Positions 1-10,768 of a stretch of 64,000 nucleotides of DNA are shown here, in pieces (position 1 is the stretch's first letter; every line of letters starts with the position of its first letter). Below the pieces are notes generated by a model. It saw only the letters and a list, made by a program, of their open reading frames with translations, was not told where the DNA came from and ran no database searches. The stretch comes from Neurospora tetraspora (lineage: Eukaryota > Ascomycota > Sordariomycetes > Sordariales > Sordariaceae): assembly GCF_033439725.1 (NCBI RefSeq), contig NW_026944385.1, positions 2,885,001 to 2,949,000 on the forward strand, given 5' to 3'. The translations under genes were made by a program, and so were the position numbers.

Positions 1-420
1 TAATCGCTTCGAGGAGAAGACGACCGCGGAGCGAGGGAGAAATAATCGATATTTAAGGGGAAATTAAGAGAACGATTAAATTTAGAGGGAGGAGGAGTAA
101 GAATTAGTAGGAGAAGAAAAGAAGACCCGCGTCCTTATATTTTTGGTGGCGTATTAGATTATTAGAGAAAAGGTTTATGTTAATTGAATTGATTAGTAGA
201 AGGAGATGAAGATAAGGAGGAAAATTAGAACTTCTAGAAGCTTAGGGCGGCTAGTCTTAAATATATAGGAATCCGTCCCCAACTATCCTTCTTATTAGGC
301 CTTACTAAGTACCTAATTTCCTCGTATGCTTGGCTGCCTTCTATTCTAAATAACCTCTTCCTTCCTATCTTCGTAGGCTCCTTCTATATATATACTAATA
401 CCTTCCTTCTAAAGGGCTAT
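1..420. repeat. RIP-degraded repeat remnant at window edge
   Basis: AT-rich DNA full of TA steps, with CpG still present and no open frame. Composition changes to normal near 420. The first part is purine-rich and the second pyrimidine-rich on the + strand. It looks like the right-hand edge of a RIP-mutated transposon lying mostly outside the window. The family cannot be named from what is visible. Confidence 0.6.
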
Positions 421-643
421 ATGCGGGGTAAGCGCTATGTGGCACGGGCCCGTTGGTTAGGGGTCGGTGCCGAGTCCTAACAGTCTATGCGCGTAGATCT
501 ATACAGCCCGATCCACAGCACCTGCTGAGATCTTGTTCTTGACCAGACACTCACGTCTAGGCCCGCCCTTGGAGAGTGGGAGCCCGCTACGCCCATCTTA
601 AAGTACAGACATACCGTGATGTGTATACGTCTTACTTCTTACG

Positions 644-3410
644 ATGCTGCGCAACAGATCCGCCGCTTCAGTTTTGCAAAAGACATATGATGAGAGCTAC
701 CTGACATGCTCCACTGCTGTCTATTACGAGGGCCAGGTCAGTATGACGTTTTCATGATCGTTGCCCTTTTCTCCCATCTGCTAACCTGGCGCGGTCATCT
801 AGGGCAATGAGGATGAGGCTATGCGATGCTGGAAACAGGCCCTCGAGCAAATCTATGACCAGCAAACAAACAAAATTTTGCCAACCTTTACCCCACGTTC
901 CGAGACGGAGAAGGCGCTGGTTGACAGTCTTCGGCAACTCGAGGTACAGTGCAAGGAACGAATTGATCTCCTAGAGGCCCTCCGTCTTTCGCGCCTCGAG
1001 TCTCTCAAGCATGAAGCTACACCATCCGCGTCACGTTTGTCACCCTTGCCGAACCCCTCAGACCCCCCCAAGGGCTGGATAGGTGACGGAACAATCCCAG
1101 CCGTAACCTATACAGACCTTTCCCGACCAACTCCCACCAAGCGACCCTTTGTAGGGACCAGGTCTATCTCGGAACAAACCATGCCTACACCTGGGCCTTC
1201 TTCCGAGGCACGTACGCCAGGCGGGGAGTTTCCCTTTACATCCACGCGACCAGTGTTAACGTCGCCACCGTCGGCGTCAAGGCCTTCGCTCGAGGAGCGA
1301 ACATCGTCAAGGACACGCAGCCCCGAGAAGCATACCATGCGCACAACCTTGCGGACCGGACGTTTGGGAGACAAAAAAACTAGCCATCGCCAGACGCCTC
1401 CAACCTCGGTTTCAGAACGCCCCGGTGCCAATAAGGCGGCCTCGCTTGCCTGGAGCTATCTTGGGAAAAGAGAAAGATCGAGTCCATCAGGGAGTGCAAG
1501 CGGTAATAGTGGTGGAACCGGCACCACTGATCAGACAAGTTCGGTACCGCCCGCAAGCTCTCCCTACTCAGTGGAAAGGCTACGTCAAAGTCCAGCGTTG
1601 GCAGGCCGCCAGCAGCAATGGGACACACATACTAGGCGATTGGTCACGGGTCGTCCTCGGAGCCAATCCAAACCGCCTGATGGACGACCTACTCCTGAAT
1701 CATCAACACCCCGCCGTTCTGATGAGCATACCCACAGTCGCCAATCCTCCTTCACCATCAGCGCTGCTGCCGCATCAAGTGCACTCAATTCATTGACTTT
1801 GAGGGATAACAACGAGCGCTCGCCGTTGGAAGGGGAGGAAGGACTCCGGCTAAGAACCGCTCCGTTACCGACACCAAGGAGGAGGCCTCTGCCTGCGACG
1901 GGGAACACGGATGACGAAGACACCTCATACTCAGCGAGAGGAAGCGCAACAGCGACCAGAAAATCGAACAGAAAGATGTCCGATCCAACGCTGGCTCAAC
2001 GGAAGCCCATCAGCCGGACTTCTTATTTAACAAGCACGGCAAGGCCCGCGTCTGGCAGATCGGCGACGACACAGGATGTTGATACACCTCGGACGAGCGC
2101 TCGGGCGAGGGGGAAAAGGCTCGAACAACCCCCAGCTTCGTCAAGTTCTGAGGATTCCGAATATGAAACTCCCCGGCGGCCGACAGCAAGACAGCAACTA
2201 AGACAAAGACTGAAGCAGAGTGAGGTTTCCCTAGTTGTCGATACACCAACCCACAACTCCGAAAGCCCAGAATCTGAAGGCGAAGATGGGGCGGCTCAAC
2301 AAAGGTCAGAAGCTGCCAAGTGGAACAAGCAAAAGGCAAAGATATTGCGCCGTCTTCCTCCAGGGGTTGATGAACATGCTGCGAAACAGATCTTGAACGA
2401 GATCGTCGTTCAGGGTGATGAAGTTCACTGGAGTGACATAGCCGGCCTCGAGGTAGCCAAAAATGCACTTCGAGAGACCGTAGTTTATCCTTTTCTCCGG
2501 CCGGATCTCTTCAAGGGTCTTCGCGAGCCGGCCAGAGGCATGCTGCTTTTTGGGCCACCAGGAACAGGAAAGACTATGTTGGCCCGCGCAGTTGCCACGG
2601 AGTCCAAATCTACCTTCTTCTCCATCTCTGCTAGTAGTCTGACAAGTAAGTACCTCGGCGAATCAGAGAAACTTGTTAGGGCACTGTTTGCGCTGGCAAA
2701 GGTGTTGTCGCCGAGCATCATTTTTGTTGATGAGATTGACTCGCTGCTGTCGCAGAGATCTGGCTCTGGGGAACACGAGGCCACGATGAGGATTAAGACG
2801 GAGTTCCTCATCCAATGGAGTGATCTTCAGAGAGCTGCTGCCGGCAGAGAGACTGCAGCGAAAGGAACAAAGGAAAACGGCACCGATGGTGATGTGAACA
2901 GAGTCTTGGTGCTTGCCGCCACGAACCTTCCGTGGGCTATCGACGAGGCTGCAAGGAGACGATTTGTGAGGAGACAGTATATCCCACTCCCCGAAGCTGA
3001 TACAAGAGCAATCCAGTTCAAAACGCTCCTCAGTCAGCAAAAACATACACTGACCAACGAGGACATCAATGAGCTTGTGAATATGACCGATGGTAAGTCG
3101 CCCTACCCGTTCGTGATCTTTGCCAACCCGTTCACTCCCTGGCCAGGTTGCCCGCCAAATACCTTTTGCTAAGCACGTGCACCTCGCAGGATTTTCCGGA
3201 TCCGATATCACAGCGTTAGCTAAAGATGCGGCCATGGGTCCTTTGCGGTCTTTAGGTGAGGCGTTACTACAAACAACCATGGACCAGATACGCCCGATAG
3301 AGTTAAAGGATTTTGTCACCAGTCTCGCTACCATTCGGCCTAGCGTTAGCAAGGCAAACCTCAAGTTCTATGAGGATTGGGCAAGAGATTTTGGAGAAAG
3401 AGGCGGTTAG
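644..3410 (+). CDS. AAA ATPase of the katanin/spastin/SAP1 class with N-terminal MIT-like helices
   Basis: Three exons: 644-736, 803-3092, 3190-3410 (867 aa). Intron 1 (66 bp) has a CTAAC branch point and joins YYEGQ to GNEDEA. Intron 2 (97 bp, GTAAGT) restores the AAA-domain end, [16 protein letters not shown]. The N-terminus (about 1-55) resembles a MIT helical bundle. Residues about 60-500 are Ser/Pro/Arg-rich and look disordered. The AAA module occupies about 555-830, with Walker A GPPGTGKT near 615, Walker B IIFVDEID near 671 and an arginine-finger stretch AARRRF. Such 'meiotic clade' ATPases remodel microtubules or ESCRT-type assemblies; yeast SAP1/YTA6 are the nearest named relatives by architecture. 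The exact substrate is unknown. The start is the first ATG that gives a complete MIT-like helix after splicing. Confidence is high for the family and moderate for the start. Confidence 0.9.
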
Positions 3411-4164
3411 GGAGGGAGGATGCCGCGAGGCGATGAATCGGAGCAAGGTACTCAGGGAATGGGTAATGTCTGGGTCTGGCAAGCCTGTAGCAAGCACATC
3501 GAAGAAGAGTATTGCTCGCTGGTACAAATCACAGAGTGTGACAGGCGACATTACCACACCTATAAGCTGTCAGGGCAAGGAGCAGGGTGGAAAAGTAAAC
3601 GGTGCGCATTCGGAAAGCACCCATATGTAGCAGCAAATGGTGGCGGGCGTGATCGTAGTCCATCCGACAGCATCACTTGTTGAAACCCGCTTTCTGGCCA
3701 AATATATCGTTCAGATCGTGTCGAAATTGGTTGGCACTGCCGTCCATGTGTCAGTATGATATAACCACCCTTCAGTTCCATCCATTGCGCTCTTACCCGT
3801 CGGTTACCCCGGGAGGTTGACGAGAAGTATCGGACACCAAGCTTCCCATCCTTTCGTGACATCTATCGTTTTCCCCTATATCGTACAGCGTGCCTATTTC
3901 GATAATCCTACACATATCTATCAACAGCTTGTGCTCCGGGCTCTATTTATCCCTTCTCGACACAGTCCTTGACACAATCCAAGACACGCCGGACCATAAT
4001 CAACCACCACTTCCCCCCCTCTCGCGGCGCGCGGCCCTTCACCACCATCCTCTAGCAAGAGGCGCGGCCAGTAAGTAAGCATTGAAACTGACGTGTGTCT
4101 GAATGGATCTCGCTCCAATCCTGCTCCCTCGTCTTCACCACTCGGCTTGTCCACACTGTGTTCC
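3411..4164. other. Intergenic, convergent 3' ends
   Basis: Lies between the 3' ends of the AAA ATPase (+) and uS17m (-). No credible ORF, RNA gene or repeat was seen. It presumably holds both 3' UTRs. Confidence 0.6.
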
Positions 4165-4751
4165 TCAATCAACCTTTTGCAAGCTGATGATCTTCTCGCG
4201 CATCGCGATCTCCCTCTCAGCGTGGCGGGCCATTCTCTCACCGAGCTCAATCGCCTCCTCGGCGGCCTGGATCTTTTCCCGCAGCACCTTGCGCTCCTTC
4301 TTGGCCTCCTTCGCTGCGTCCTTGGCGTCCCAGAGCTCATCCAGCGAAGGGATGGGCGGGCGCTCCTCGATCGGCGTGCCGGCGGGCGCAATGATGTGCT
4401 TGACCACGTGCCGCTTGGACTTGCTGGTGATGAAGCCGGGCATGATAGCGACCACGTCACCGGCACGGAGAGAGTTGTTGGGGTCGTGGACCAGGTATTG
4501 TTTTGGGTCGTCGAAGTGCTTGATGAGTGGAAAGGAATTGAAGGTTAGCGTGCTACTCTCCTGCTATGCCCGTGTCTTGAAGAATAGCCGTAGTTTCGCA
4601 TACACACCTTCTGAAGGAACTTGTTGAACTTCTGCCCGCCCACCCGGACCTTGACGGTCTTATCAATCAGGCCAGAGGTCACGACGACACCGTGAAGTTC
4701 ACGGAACATCGTCCGGGAGACCTTTGTGGCCGCTGCTATCGTCGAGGCCAT
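4165..4751 (-). CDS. mrps17: Mitochondrial small-subunit ribosomal protein uS17m (MRPS17)
   Basis: Two exons on the minus strand, 4751-4608 and 4518-4165, with an 89-bp intron starting GTGTGT; 165 aa. The join FLQK/HFDDPKQYLVHDPNNSL restores the S17 core. The N-terminal half (residues about 15-100) is the uS17 OB-fold: GVVVTSGLIDKTVKVRV, then the HDPNN...GDVV motif seen across bacterial and mitochondrial S17. The C-terminal extension (about 110-165) is charged and helical, ending KIISLQKVD, and is a fungal mitoribosome-type addition. In the ribosome uS17 binds 16S-like rRNA of the small subunit body. The N-terminus (MASTIAAATKVSRTMFREL) is short, basic and hydroxylated, consistent with mitochondrial import. 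Tail-to-tail with the AAA ATPase gene. Confidence 0.93.
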
Positions 4752-6037
4752 TGTTGCCGATTTTTTCCTGCTTCCTTCTTTGTTGTTGGTGACTGTCTAG
4801 CCTCGAGGGTTGATCTCGTGTCCACGGCCTCTGACACAGTCCTTCTTGAATAAACAAGGGGACTTGCGGGGCAGGGTTCGGGTGGCCGGTCGATTTCGAT
4901 GCGACGATTCGGCGATCGGTCGTTTCGGTGTTTCGGTCCCTTGACACAGTAGTCGCGTAAGGGAAGGGTTTGCCGATGTGTGCGCGCAAAGGTCGCTAGT
5001 TGCGCGCAGTTCAAAGCTTCCGGACCGGAACGGGGCAGTATCTGGGGTCGTGTGGGCGGTGGTAATGGAGGTGGTACTGCTATGGGCGGGAACACTGGAG
5101 CGAAACAATGCTCCAAGGCACGGTCGCGCCGTCGGCTGCCCGAAAAATAATTGGAGCCGGCCGAGAAAAGACCGGGGTCCGGGCTCGGGAAGTGGATCCC
5201 CGCAGCCCCGCCATCCACTGCACGGCCAAGACGGTAGTGGACGGGGAGACGGGCTCGAGACGGGCAGTTTCACCCGGTCAATTGACTGCCCCTGCATTCA
5301 TCCCATGCCACTTGACCACTCTACGTACCTTTTACACTCATACCGCTGTCCTAATAGAACTCCCGTCTGTCGGCATTCTTGCAACTCTTCTTTTGTCTTC
5401 GTTTACTATTCAGTGCAAGCTGCCGTGCCCTTGTCTTCATAAATGGGAATTGCTCGTACAATGTCAACCTCACTGAGGGAAGTGCTTGTTTGTGGTTAAA
5501 ACGCTACGGCATGCCATTACATTTCATTGCCTACAAAGGACCTACGGAGCCTGTGGCTGCCCGCTTTGCCTCTCCCTGATAGTGACACGCAACATTCAGA
5601 CTCCAATATCCAACACCTCCTAACATAATCCTCCTCCCAAGCTCTTCATGTACAACGCCTTACCTGATATCCTTTGCCATTTTAAGGATCAGTGAGATCT
5701 CTGCCGTCTAGTAAGAGTGACAACTGGAATAGTGTCCCGCCGGCTAACCCGAGGTAAGTTTGACAAGATACCCCATTCTGTGTTCGTCGATATACCCTCG
5801 AAAGCTTGCAAGCCGATCCAAACAAGTGAATTGGGCAACCTCGTGTCCTCTCCTCTCCCCTGCCAGGGCAAGTTACGGCTTTACCGCGCCTTCCTGTGAC
5901 TTTCTATCTGCAGGCTGTTATGTTCGCAAGAATCGCATTGCTGGGGCGAGCCACCTCGGTGTTTGATATGATGCTCGACATCACAGTATATCCGGGCCTC
6001 AAATAAGATCCTTGTCGATTACCGTACAAGGCGCCGA
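4752..6037. other. Intergenic, upstream of uS17m
   Basis: About 1.3 kb between the uS17m start and the LDB17 stop, both on the minus strand. It should contain the uS17m promoter and the LDB17 3' UTR. Open frames here lack conserved content and codon structure. No RNA gene or repeat was recognised. Confidence 0.5.
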
Positions 6038-7916
6038 CTAAGCTACCGGCGTCGACCCAGTTTGGGGTAGCGACTCGGTTACCGGATGTAATGTCGACAA
6101 ACTATTGACAGCCCTGAGTTTGCCGCGCCGCGGAGGGGGGAGCTTGGGGGGCTGCTTTTTGGCCACTAGTCCACTCACCTTGCCGTCGCCAGATACGGCT
6201 TCCGCAGCCGAAGCCGCTGTCGGCGATGAGCTGCTAGCAACAGCAACCCCGTACCTGTCACCTTGGGCAAATGTGGTGCCCTCGGTCATCCTTGTTGGCG
6301 TAGGTGGTGGTTGCGGGGAGACCGGCACACCATGGCGATGCTTTGGAACAATGGGAAGCGATTTCTGGGCCCTCAGCCGTCTCGCCGGCGGTGGTGACGG
6401 TTTTCGACGGCCTGCTGCTTTGTGCCCTTCGGTGGTACTCGAGACCAAGAGATTCGGGGCCGTAGTTTCTGGCGTATCACTCGCGGGACTGGCGATTATT
6501 GACCCCACGGTGTCTTCCGCATCCTCCTGTTCATGCCTGAGCTCACGAGCGAGGGTTGATTTTCTGCTTGGTGTTTCTATACCTGGCTTTTCGTGGACAT
6601 TTGCAATGACGCTAACGGTACTACCGCTTTGCGCCTGCGTGAGGCTCCCCATAGAGACAGGACGCAAGATGCCCTCATCGTCCACTAGCCATGGAATGTT
6701 TGCGACACGCTCAACCAAGCGGAGAGTAGTTGGCTCGGGCGGTAGAAAGTGCGCACTTCCTGAACCGCGAAGTATTTCGAGCAGGCTAAGAATTTGATCG
6801 CGCTTGTAATGTGGCGGCTGGCTGAGCTGGGTGTGCGATAACAACGGAGCGAGAACGCGCAGATATGTGTGTCTCAAGGTGTTCATTTCCACTGGCAAGT
6901 CGAGCAGATTACGAATGATGACGTCAAGAAGGACTCGCAGGTCGTTGGTGTAAAAGTATTCATATGTCGCCTTGGTGGTGAATAACAGATACAGCAGCTT
7001 CAATATTATCAGCTGGAGTGATGTTTCGGTTGCTCGATTCAGAAGCAAGATAATGTTCTCGCCAAAAGTTCGGAAAGACGGGCCATGGAGGCTGAGGACT
7101 TTGACGACTCGGTTTGTGATATGGGCAACAGGCGCAGTTGGGTCAACAGCTCCGGATGCTGATGCAACCATGTATTGCTCGTTCATGACCAGCTTACCCA
7201 TGGCCAATGTTAGTGGTTATGTCGTAAAGCAGATATGGGGCACAATAACATACCAGGACACGGATTACGGCGTAATGGTACGGATCGTCCACGTCGTCGG
7301 AGAAGGCTTCGATAAGTTGAAAGAGGTAAATGACGAATTCGTCATCTACCTGAGCCAAGTCTTGATGCGGCAACTTTTCGATGCGAGACATCTCGTACAT
7401 CAACTCGAGAAGTAGTCGGTGAAGACGGCCATCGTGATCGCCGCAACTCTTGATGAGCTCGAGCAGTCGCAGAAAACAGCCTTCGTTGACCATGCGCCGG
7501 AATGTCTCTTCCTCAGCACGGCCATCTAGCAGGAGGAAGTTGGAAATAATATGCAACGGCCCGTACTCGTCCTCCTGCAACAGGCTATATATGATCTGGG
7601 TGCGCACGTAGTCGGCGTTCTGGCTGAAGATGCTGCTAATTCGGAGCTGTTGGGAACAAGTCGCAATGTCGTCTTCATCGTCGAGATAGCGGTCCCGGCC
7701 GGTCGCGACCAGTTCAAGCCATGATCGCAGAACGTCGTCGAGAGATTCGGGGGTAGGGCAAGGGGTGGAAAGGATGTCGTTCAGGGCTGGGAAGGGTATT
7801 TGTTCAGCAATTGAAACAAGAGCAACACAAGAGGGGAGGGCCGTTCAGCAAGCTTGCTCACCGTGCCAAAACTGCTGCTCGTTCTCAACAGGCTCAGTGA
7901 CCTCGAGGTCCGCCAT
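6038..7916 (-). CDS. ldb17: LDB17-like SH3-binding regulator of actin patches and endocytosis (DUF2013)
   Basis: Three exons on the minus strand: 7916-7862, 7786-7254, 7192-6038 (580 aa). Introns are 75 bp (GTGAGC) and 61 bp (GTATGT), with branch points GCTGAAC and ACTAAC. The second splice joins AVIRVL to [10 protein letters not shown], the expected continuous helical repeat. Residues about 90-370 form the helical DUF2013/Ldb17 domain ([15 protein letters not shown] through LLEILRGSG). The C-terminal 200 residues are low complexity with several SH3 ligand motifs: PSPPPARR at 461-468, [10 protein letters not shown] at 473-482, PPPTPTR at 491-497 and KLPPPRR at 546-552. In yeast Ldb17 is recruited to endocytic patches through SH3 proteins such as Sla1 and tunes actin-driven internalisation, so a cortical-patch role is inferred here. 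The start is an ATG followed by an 18-codon first exon. Confidence 0.88.
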
Positions 7917-9117
7917 GTTTTCAAGCGAGCAGCACCAATGTTGTCGTCGAGACTGATGAACTGGGCATCACGAATGGCGGCTTGCGGGTATCGCATAGGC
8001 ATGTATACCTTTGCCGACCTAATCCACCGCGTTGGATCTATTAGGCTATCGAGACTGCGCGGGAGGATGTCGTCACTTGAGAAGAGAACAGTTGAATGCG
8101 GCGGATTTAGGGAGAGGTCCAGTCTATGCAAGGCTGGGGGAGTTCCGTACTTTGAGTTGTGGGTGCCCCCCAGTACACTACATCGGGATTGTGGGGGCTG
8201 CCTTACCTATGTACCTAGTACATAGGTACCACCTGCACACGTGGAGATATCTCTTTACGCCACCTTCCGTCCCAAGTACTGCACTCTTAATGTGCCTTTC
8301 CTGTCGAAGGACGTCCCTGTAAAGACTGTACCTCCAAGTACTTCATGTGATGCAGGACTATCGCTCAAAAGTTTTATGGCGGGCAATGCAGCTTATGTAC
8401 CTCTACCGTACGGCACTATGTATGTATATTGCGGTCCCAGGCGGCAGCCAGAGAATTAGAACAAAGACCCCAACCTTGAAGCATACTTGCATATTCAACG
8501 AACTAGGTCAGTTCGACCGGCAGACAAGTTGTCAGGTTGGCTCCGTTGCACAAATACATCAACAGTCCATGCCCCCGGCAACGTTCCCGAGCGAGTCTTT
8601 GACTCTGTGTTGTATCTGCCAACATCTCAACTTATGACTGAGCTCAAGGTCCACAACCCACGAACCTTAAACTTCAGTGCCACCTTACATTTAAAAACCT
8701 CCCAACGCCCCGAGCCTCGTGGGTAAGTAGATACCATGAAATCGGCCATTCAGTATTCATGGTTGTCAACATCCGAGCCACGCTGGATGTGGAGAGGCGA
8801 AAGCCCTCATTGGGGGTGAAACCGTGGAGTGCCAACATGCTCAAGCTATGGCTCCATACCTCGACCTGATCATCCGACTCCTTGATAGGCATCTATCTGT
8901 CCGTCACGAGATACCGTTACGGGAACCGGACGAACATTCATGGCGCCAGCCACGATCAACGTTCCTTGTCATCCTGTCCATCTCACACCCGAAACCTCCA
9001 TCATTGGACCCCTAAGACGTGGTGCGTCGATGGTGAAGGGAAGGACAGGCACCAAACGGGTTGTGATGGCGCACTGCTGCTCTCAGCAAAGGTTCGGAGA
9101 CTCTTCGATTACCAGCT
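7917..9117. other. Intergenic between LDB17 and NAA30
   Basis: About 1.2 kb upstream of LDB17 and downstream of NAA30. No credible ORF. It contains a perfect 11-bp inverted repeat at 8204-8228 (separate entry). The rest shows no recognisable element. Confidence 0.5.
8204..8228. repeat. Perfect 11-bp inverted repeat with 3-bp spacer
   Basis: TACCTATGTAC, spacer CTA, then GTACATAGGTA. It lies 0.29 kb upstream of the LDB17 start. It could be a cruciform, a dimeric binding site or a chance product of the TACCTA-rich intergenic DNA seen elsewhere in the window. Confidence 0.6.
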
Positions 9118-9800
9118 TCACCGAAGCGCAATGTCTCTATCATCAAGGGGGTAGTCGTTCGTCGCATCCGCATCGACAGATCTGAGGAGAAGGACCAATC
9201 TATATGCGCTGTTTCCGTTCAGATAATAGCGGTGAAGCTTTTTGGAGCGGACGAAACCCAGGCGCTCATAGAGTCTCATGGCCGGGATGTTGGTCTCTTC
9301 TGTCTCCAATACAATCTCGTCGGCGTCTCGCTGAGCCATGGCGTCGATGGCTCTCCTAACCAGTTCCGTCGCGATTCCGTGTCCACGATATTGAGAAGAG
9401 ACGGCAAGCATAGCAATGTATCCGCGAAGAGTGGGCGGGGAATGCGAAGCGTGCGATTCGAGTTTGCAGATGATCACTCCTATGAGAGAAGAGTCGACTG
9501 GGTGCAAGGCCTGTCGGGTTTATTGAGCGGTCAGCTCACCTGGCCCCATGCCCATACGCAAACCTCAACAGCCCAGGGACGTCCACATACCATAAAACAC
9601 AGATGGCCCCATTGATAAAGAAAGTATCGATACACATAAATGCTGTAAGGCTCGCTAAGATCTTTTGATATCAGCGCGCGGATAGCTGGGAGGTATTCTG
9701 CCTCCAGCTTATGCTCATATTTGATGTACTGGAGCTCCCCTGGAAGCTCTTCGACACGCGGTACTTCCGTTCCTATCGCCTTTTCGGTGGTTGCTTCCAT
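9118..9800 (-). CDS. naa30: NatC N-alpha-acetyltransferase catalytic subunit (NAA30/MAK3), GNAT fold
   Basis: Two exons on the minus strand, 9800-9591 and 9510-9118, with an 80-bp intron starting GTATGT; 200 aa. The exon join LCFM/ALHPVDSSLIGVIICKLE restores the GNAT core. Visible family landmarks are IKYEHKLE, DLSEPYSIYVYRYFLYQW, RGYIAMLAV, the acetyl-CoA loop QYRGHG (110-115), EIVLETEETN and LYERLGFVRSKKLHRYYLNG, all diagnostic of Naa30. NatC acetylates nascent chains beginning Met-Leu/Ile/Phe at the ribosome, together with Naa35 and Naa38. The start chosen is MEATTEK. An in-frame ATG at 9911 would add 37 poorly conserved residues. Confidence 0.93.
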
Positions 9801-10768
9801 GTTGATAAAGCGAATCAAGCTGGATCCGAAACGTTTATGCTGCGTTGGGGCTACGAGAAGTCGAAAAATGAGGGCGTGAGGTTGGGTAAAGATGGAGAAT
9901 ATGCCGTTCATAAAGGGTAATACCTGGTATGTCTCACTCAGCTGGGCGAGCTGGGGTGGTTAGGTCGGGTAGTACGGAGGGGCAGCTCTGTTTTCACATG
10001 TCTGCATGACAGTGTGTAGCGTACTTACTGCGCAGTAAATAGGCCAGTTGCGTGTCAACCTTTCCCCTAGAAGTGGATAGCCTATTACAAACACCCCTCA
10101 CTCAAAGCCATTCATTATTAACACTTTTCCTTAGTCCGCCCACACCTGTTCCTCCCATCGTTTCTTGCCTTGTATGTGTTAAATACGCATCCCGTCACTC
10201 TTCTGTTAAAGGCACTTGCGCCGGTTATGAATGCAGGCTTTCGTGGCGACAGCCTGAGGTTCGAGCAATGGAAACCCGGCTCGAGCCCGGGCCCCAGGTA
10301 CGCAAGCTTCTGGAGGTAGGCGCGTTTCAACGTTCATGCTACGATGGTACCTACGCTAGGTACTTCCGTCATCACAAGCTGCATTGTACTATACACCTTG
10401 CATTGATATTTCCTCGACTTCTGTCGTCAGGCGCGAGGTCGCAGCTTCGACTCATCAGAGTGCGAGATCGCCGCTGACCAAGTGATCCATACACCAAGCG
10501 TGGTGCCACTCCCCGCTCCAGCCCTACGACCGTGGCGTCACCGGAGGCAGCGCCAAACAGCCCCTCCACTATCAGAACCCCATACATCACACATTTCAAA
10601 ACATCACGCCCGCCCCTGCCGATGACCGGGCCGCTTAGTTGACCAGTCCGACAGCCCGGCCCATCCGCACTCGCTCCAGTTTTATTTTCTTTTACCCTCC
10701 GATAATCCGTCTTCCTCGCGCCGTAACGGCAACGTACGGCGGCAGCAACAGCCACGAGCATCCCGAGA
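9801..10768. other. Divergent promoter region NAA30/PDAT
   Basis: About 1 kb between the divergent starts of NAA30 (-) and PDAT (+), so it must hold both promoters. A small palindrome GTACCTA-CGC-TAGGTAC lies at 10347-10363. No ORF of substance was seen. Confidence 0.55.

Noticed and set aside
6105-6797. 230-codon + strand frame opposite LDB17 exon 3
   Set aside because: Shadow of the proline-rich LDB17 tail; no conserved motif, and LDB17 has matching splice structure and homology pattern.
10240-10320. Possible tRNA (B-box-like GAGGTTCGAGC)
   Set aside because: No matching A box, no 7-bp acceptor stem and no cloverleaf could be drawn.
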